The notes under the pieces were generated by a model, which worked only from the letters and a program-made list of their open reading frames with translations, searched no databases and had not been told where the DNA came from. From Eustoma russellianum (Eukaryota > Streptophyta > Magnoliopsida > Gentianales > Gentianaceae), in assembly GCA_036186865.1 (NCBI GenBank), contig AP025067.1, positions 11,180,798-11,244,797 on the forward strand: a DNA stretch of 64,000 nucleotides, given 5' to 3'. Position 1 is the first letter of the stretch; every line of letters starts with the position of its first letter. The position numbers were made by a program, and so were the translations under genes. Shown in pieces: positions 58,641 to 64,000 of this stretch.

Positions 58641-61253
58641 TGTAGGATCTGCAAGTCACCACTAGAAGGGGAGGTTGAATAGTTGGTACGGAAAATATGG
58701 TTTTTAAAATAGTTTTAAACCAAGAACTCAACTTCTGAAAACAGTTTCTGTTTTCAGGACCCGTTTTAAAACGTGATCAAAAACGATAAACAGTTTCGTA
58801 ATTTTTGAAATTCGTTTGCTATTTTTACCAACGTGATCAAAAACGATAAACAGTGCTGAAACTGATAGTAAGTGTTGAAAGTAAATAACATCAGGAATTT
58901 TATACTGGTTCGGTTATAAACAACCTACTCCAGTCTTCGAGGACACCTTCGTCGGTTAGCACTAATCACACAACACAAAGAACACCTTACCACAGAATTG
59001 ATGGAGTTACGCACTAACTCCAACCCTTTACAAACCTTGTATGAGAATACAAAGAACACGAACACCACCACCTTGCAAGTGCAAGATTGATCATACCTTG
59101 ATCAATCTTTTACAATGATAAAGAGTATATGGTGGTATGTAAGAAGCCTATTCAAGATGTATGAATATGAATACAATAGGCTTTAACAGAGAAGAAAGAA
59201 AGAAAGGTAGAAAGAAGAAGATCAAGAACGTTTTTAGCACATCAATTTGCAAGACTTGTCTTCTTTTTGTTTGCTCTTCTTCTCTCTCTTTTAATCACAT
59301 TGGCCGCCCCCTATAGCATGTCTTCAACCTTGAAAATTATCTTTTAAGTCCTTGGAAGAGTGTATGACATCATTGTGACATGTCTTTGCTTACTTGGCAT
59401 CTCCTCATTGGATGATCATTAAGCTCTTGCTTACTTGGCACCTATTGATTATGAATGTTGTCATCACTTGATGACTAGATAAATCTGAAATTAACCTCAA
59501 AAAGCATGTTCCAATTAGCCATAAACTTATTATCATAAGTCACAAGATCATCCCACAAAATTAGCTAGGCAAATAACTCAAATATGCCATACAAAAATAG
59601 GCCATACCATTCTCTTGCACATGCTGAAATTTCAGCATGTGTAACATTTGCATTTCATTCAAAATATTGCCAAGTTTACTTTGATTTAATCCAATAAATC
59701 AATCGCCATTTAGTACAAGACATTCTTATCATTTTTGGAATAAAAATTTATCACCAACAAGGCCTAGAAATCGGCCATATACATTCCACACATGCTGAAA
59801 TTTTCAGCATGTGTGATATTCAAAGATATCACCATTTTAATTTCATATTATATTCAAAATACTTCCATACTATCTCCCAATTAATTCACTTAATTCAAGA
59901 AGTAAAATATGGCTTATTAACCTTTAAAATTCGGCCAGCATATACCTACACATGCTGAATTTTCAGCATGTGTCACAAATGTGACAAAGTTTGAAATGTT
60001 AACTTGTATAGCTCCTTTCTTTTGGCCACCAACATTGTATGCTTCATTCTTGACCAATCAATATGTCAACAAGGCTCCACATATGCTCCAATACAGCTGG
60101 TATAGGCGTGTGATGAAGGTTGTTCATGTGCTTAATTTTATTTTTGCAAACTTTGTAAAATAGTGCACATTTAATTATACACACATGGTATATTCCAATC
60201 AGCCCTTAATTGAATTTTCTAGAACACTTTGAAATATATGAAATATGTAAAAAAGTTTCTAGATACATGTTATATGCCATGCCAAAAATGTTCCATGTGT
60301 CGTGTACGTAGAAAACCGAATTTTCGACGTTTATCGATTACCCGATATTTCTCTAATTAAATTCCAAATTTTTGCACATGTTATATATATTATGTTACAC
60401 ATAATATACATAAATTAAACTTTAATATTCAGCTCATAAGCTTGATTAAAGTGGCGCCTAAACCATGCGACAAAATTGAAATTGGAATCTCCATAATTTG
60501 GCCTTAATGTGGGGTGATTTGTATGTGCCAACATGGAATGATTTTATGGCTGCAGATACCATGTAAGCCACGAAATTTGTGGCCATTTTTGAAGTGTAGG
60601 GGCTGGCCATCTATTTATGGCAAGTACGTGACACGTTGGTGAAGTTTCGGTATTCGTCCGATACGACAATTTTCGGTTTAGAACCTTTTAACGTGTCGTA
60701 ATAAATTTGTCATCACCATGACTTATATCATATGATATAAGACCTGAACATACTCATAAATATGAGTTAAGTATAGTGGTGTGACGTTAACGTACGTACA
60801 TAAAATATATAACGTGTCGGTAGTACGTTGGAATATATGTGTATGTGCCTTTTTCAAAAAAATCTGAATATATATAAAAATATATATATATAAAAACATG
60901 TGGAGAGGGGGTGATGAAGACTTTCCATTCTTCAACTTGTTGTTTTTGTGCCTTTTCAAAATATAGCTTCCTTTAATGAACTACTTAGTTTATTTAACTA
61001 AGTACTTCACTTAATGAACTAGTTTAGTTCATTAATGATGGCACCTGAAAATAGTTCAAACACAACAAATGTTTGCCATTTGATGTAAGCTTTAAAGCTT
61101 CATGGCTCGTTAGTACGACAACATTACATATGAACTATACAAGGCAAGTTTTATGCAACAACGTGTCATGTCATAAAATATGTCATGCATTTCTTTGTAA
61201 CACTTTATTTAAGTCATGCATTTTGAAATCACTCAAACCCCTTTTTCTCAACA
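58641..61253 (-). repeat. Copia G 3' LTR (2613 bp)
   Basis: Starts TGTAGGATCTGC, ends TTCTCAACA; B/D family. Palindromes centred near 59630, 59801 and 59960, spaced 171 and 159 bp. Compared with 62545 onward it lacks about 380 bp near 58775. Promoter block near 58897-58940. Confidence 0.9.
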
Positions 61254-61864
61254 ATCTCCCCCTTTTGATGATTTACAAAATAACCTATATTCATGATTTA
61301 AATTTTGTCGCTCTCCCTCCAATCGTGCACAAATTCAAATTTTGAATTTCAAATTTAAAATTCGCTCTCCCTTGATTTGTGTAATTTATCTTTCTCTCTC
61401 TCCCCCTTAAATCATGCATTCTCTCCCACTTTATTTTGGAAAGACAATCAAAACCGCATGTAAAGATGAAGATAGCGAAAAAAATCATGCATTTCAAATA
61501 TCATCAAAAGTGCGTTCTTAAGGGTTATTTATTTAACCCTTTGAGAATATCCCTTTTGGTACCCAAATTTGGATGACCTTTCTAGGTCTTCTAAAGGTGA
61601 GAAAGGTGATAAAAACGCAACATAATATACGTTAGGGGCAAATGCGTTTGGCCTTTGGTCGAGAATCACATCATGCATATAGTATGGTTTTTATTTTTGA
61701 TACGTATTTTGGTTTGCATGCACCGGCCGTGAGCTATATGAGTGTTGCATATGCATTAATGGTCTCTTTTCATATTTGTACGACACAAAGTTATATCTCG
61801 TATGATATGAAGATGAAGCACGATGAGATGTGATGAGTGGTGTACTAGTCTTCTTCTCATATTT

Positions 61865-62488
61865 TTACGGCACATAATTATACTTCGTATGATATGAAGA
61901 AGAGATATGACGAGATGAGGGGAGAGGGAGTCTTTTCGTTACTTTAGGCACTACGTCTGTCTTTGATGTGTCTACTTTCTTAGACAAAACAAACTTGGAT
62001 GGTTTAGATGATGCTTCGTTTGTCTCAATGTATCCTAATCCAGTTTTATCACTGTCATGTTTTTGTGATAAAATAATGCGATCTAGCATGTTAGATCCCG
62101 TATCAAATTGTTTCATCATTTTCTCTAAATCCGTATTCCTTGATTTCAAGTTTGAAATTTCGGATTTCATTTCAGTGTTCTCGGATGTCAATGATGAAAT
62201 TTCAGACCTTAATGAATTTATGATGCAAGACGACTCTTCTTTTGAATCGTTTAATTAAGACACAAGATTTGTGTTAGAAGATTCTAACAATTTCTTGTCT
62301 TCAATTAACCGTTTCTTTTGTTTTGCAAGAGTTCTAGCAAACTTATGTAATTCAAGATATTCAACATATAAATCATCATAAGATAGTTCAGAATCCGAGT
62401 CAGAATCATAATTTACCTCATTTTCAAATAATGGAGGCATTTGGCTTGACATATCTTTTTCCTCGGCTTCGTGGCTAGTGGTTGCCAT
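61865..62488 (-). pseudogene. gag: Copia G gag remnant, internally deleted
   Basis: Starts MATTSHEAEEKDMSSQMPPL, clearly homologous to the B1 gag start. It then jumps directly to an acidic stretch (NYDSDSDSELSYDDL) that normally follows the zinc knuckle, so the capsid and knuckle are deleted in frame. A coiled coil (KQKKRLIEDKKLLESSNTN) follows, then a TAA at 62255-62257, and in the same frame more coiled coil (ENTEMKSEISNLKSRNTDLE) and linker to a stop at 61865. Confidence 0.8.
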
Positions 62489-62530
62489 CTCACACATATC
62501 GTTGGATCTTCTTGTTGTGAGTGTTCCTGC

Positions 62531-62542
62531 GCTCTGATACCA
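62531..62542 (-). other. Copia G primer binding site
   Basis: GCTCTGATACCA on +, an intact initiator-Met site on minus, two bases from LTR start 62545. Confidence 0.9.
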
Positions 62543-62544
62543 CT

Positions 62545-64000
62545 TGTAGAATCTGCAAGGCATCGCTAGAAGGGGGGGTTGAATAGTTGGTGCGGAAAAT
62601 GTGGTTTTTTAAAATAGTTTTAAACCAAAAACTCAACTTCTGAAAACAGTTTCTGTTTTCAGGACTAGTTTTAAAACGTTTTGAAAACTAAGTTGAAGGT
62701 CTTCAAAAATTCTGAAATTTGGAGATAACTTAGCCTCAGATGTTATGAGTATCTCCTAAAAATTTCAGATTTAAATTCAACCTCTAACCCCTTGAAACTT
62801 TGTTGGTGGTCAGATTGCGCAAATCTGCTAGAAACGGTAGACTGATTTGAAAAATTAATTCCTATTTGTACATAACTCCAAATGCTCTGAAAATTTAATG
62901 ACTAACCCCTTATTAGTTTTATTTTAAATGGGATGAAACAGTTTTGAAAAATTCTTTTAGGAAGTTAATCAAATACGATCAAAGTCTCAACCTTTGTAAG
63001 CCTGAAAATCAGACTGCACTAGTCTCAGAACTTTGGACGTTTGAATGACTTATACTTGTCCAAAAGGGTTGAAGCTTGCGCCAAAAGAATCTCAAGACGC
63101 GAGGCTATGACTCTGGAAAGTTTTGTAATTTTTGAAATTCGTTTGCTATTTTTACCAACGTGATCAAAACGATAAACAGTGCTAAAACTGAAAGTAAGTG
63201 CTGAAAGTAAATAACACTAGGAATTTTATAGTGGTGCGGTTATAAACAACCTACTCCAGTCTTCGAGGACGCTTTCCTCGGTTAGCACTAATCACAAAAC
63301 ACAAAGAACACCTTACCACAGAGTTGATGGAGTTACGCACCAACTCCAACCATTTACAAACCTTGTATGAGAATACAAAGAACACGAACATCACCACCTT
63401 GCAAGTGCAAGATTGATCACACCTTGATCAATCTTTTACAATGATAAAGTGTATAGGGTGGTATGTAAGAAGCCTATTCAAGATGTATGAATATGAATAC
63501 AATAGGCTTTAACAGAGAAGAAAAAAAGAAAGGTAGAAGGAAGAAGATCAAGAACGTTTTTAGCACATCAATTTGCAAGACTTGTCTCTTTTTGTTTGCT
63601 CTTCTTCTCTTCCTTTTAATCACATTGGCCACCCCCTATAGCATGTCTTCCTCCTTGAAAATTATCTTTTAAGTCCTTGGAAGAGTGTATGGCATCATTG
63701 TGACATGTCTTTGCTTACTTGGCATCTCCTCATTGGATGATCATTAAGCTCTTGCTTACTTGGCACCTATTGATTATGAATGTTGTCATCACTTGATGAC
63801 TAGATAAATCTGAAATTAACCTCAAAAAGCATGTGCCAATTAGCCATAAACTTATTACCATAAGTCACAAGATCATCCCATAAAATTAGCTAGGCAAATA
63901 ACTCAAATATGCCATACAAAATCGGCCATACCATTCTCTTGCACATGCTGAAATTTCAGCATGTGTAACATTTGCATTTCATTCAAAATATTGTCAAGTT
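62545..64000 (-). repeat. Copia G 5' LTR, truncated by the window end
   Basis: Starts TGTAGAATCTGC and runs off the window. Collinear with 58641 onward. First palindrome at 63941-63965. Promoter block near 63222-63268. Confidence 0.9.

Larger units (their letters stand above)
61254..62544 (-). mobile_element. Copia G internal region (gag-only deletion derivative)
   Basis: 1.3 kb between two LTRs: primer site 62531-62542, gag fragments 62488-61865, and a pyrimidine tract (minus purine tract) at 61254-61266. No protease, integrase, reverse transcriptase or RNase H. 61267-61864 is spacer with two similar blocks near 61766-61812 and 61850-61900. Confidence 0.87.

Noticed and set aside
1..64000. 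Looked for host protein genes, tRNA and rRNA genes between elements
   Set aside because: Every stretch could be assigned to an LTR or internal region. No cellular coding or structural RNA gene was recognisable by eye.

Overview
This window is plant nuclear DNA made almost wholly of nested LTR retrotransposons. I found no cellular gene, tRNA, rRNA or CRISPR array. Evidence for a plant: Tekay/Del-type Ty3/gypsy chromoviruses with 3.6-4.4 kb LTRs, SIRE/Maximus-type Ty1/copia elements with 2.6-2.9 kb LTRs, initiator-Met-tRNA primer sites, and four levels of nesting, which is typical of a large repeat-rich angiosperm genome. I cannot name the species.

Layout. (1) G1, a + strand chromovirus at 1774-14512, has two LTRs, a primer site, gag, pol with chromodomain, and a perfect 5-bp target duplication (GGTGA). 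A 10-N gap at 5696-5705 sits inside a false duplication. (2) G1 lies in the 3' LTR of copia A (minus strand, <1-23103), whose decayed gag-pol runs from 20390 down to 15845. (3) Copia A lies in the 5' LTR of copia B (+ strand). B copy 1 has its internal region at 26722-29669 and its 3' LTR at 29670-32534. A second, 5'-truncated copy (B2, about 34136-40143) arose by tandem duplication together with flanking DNA. (4) B lies in the 3' LTR of an older minus-strand chromovirus, E. The E pieces are 32535-34135 (duplicate), 40144-41161, 51299-52411, a gag remnant at 52412-53382, and the 5' LTR at 53383-55789. (5) A solo LTR of the B family (D, minus strand, 41162-51293, target duplication GAGAG) is expanded to 10.1 kb by four tandem copies of a 2.36-kb inner segment. 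(6) A third chromovirus LTR, F (minus), starts at 55790 inside E. F is itself split at 58640 by copia G (minus, 58641->64000), a gag-only deletion derivative.

Inferred insertion order: E is oldest, then B into E, A into B, G1 into A. Separately, D went into E, F into E, and G into F.

The most interesting signal is inside the chromovirus LTRs. G1, E and F have diverged LTRs, yet all carry the same module: short tandem repeats, then a hairpin with compensatory base changes, then a pyrimidine-rich stretch ending in a 3'-splice-like AG, then a short frame in the same phase encoding an acidic peptide with the core E-x-E-[WYF]-I-x-D-E-P-R. Codons differ synonymously while the peptide is kept. G1 also has two AT-rich GT...AG segments (54 and 67 bp) at the gag/protease junction and inside reverse transcriptase. 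Removing them restores the frame, which suggests introns. The copia LTRs carry a palindrome around CATGCTGAAA/TTTCAGCATG repeated at 158-174 bp spacing, and a conserved TATA-containing promoter block that is inverted in one LTR.
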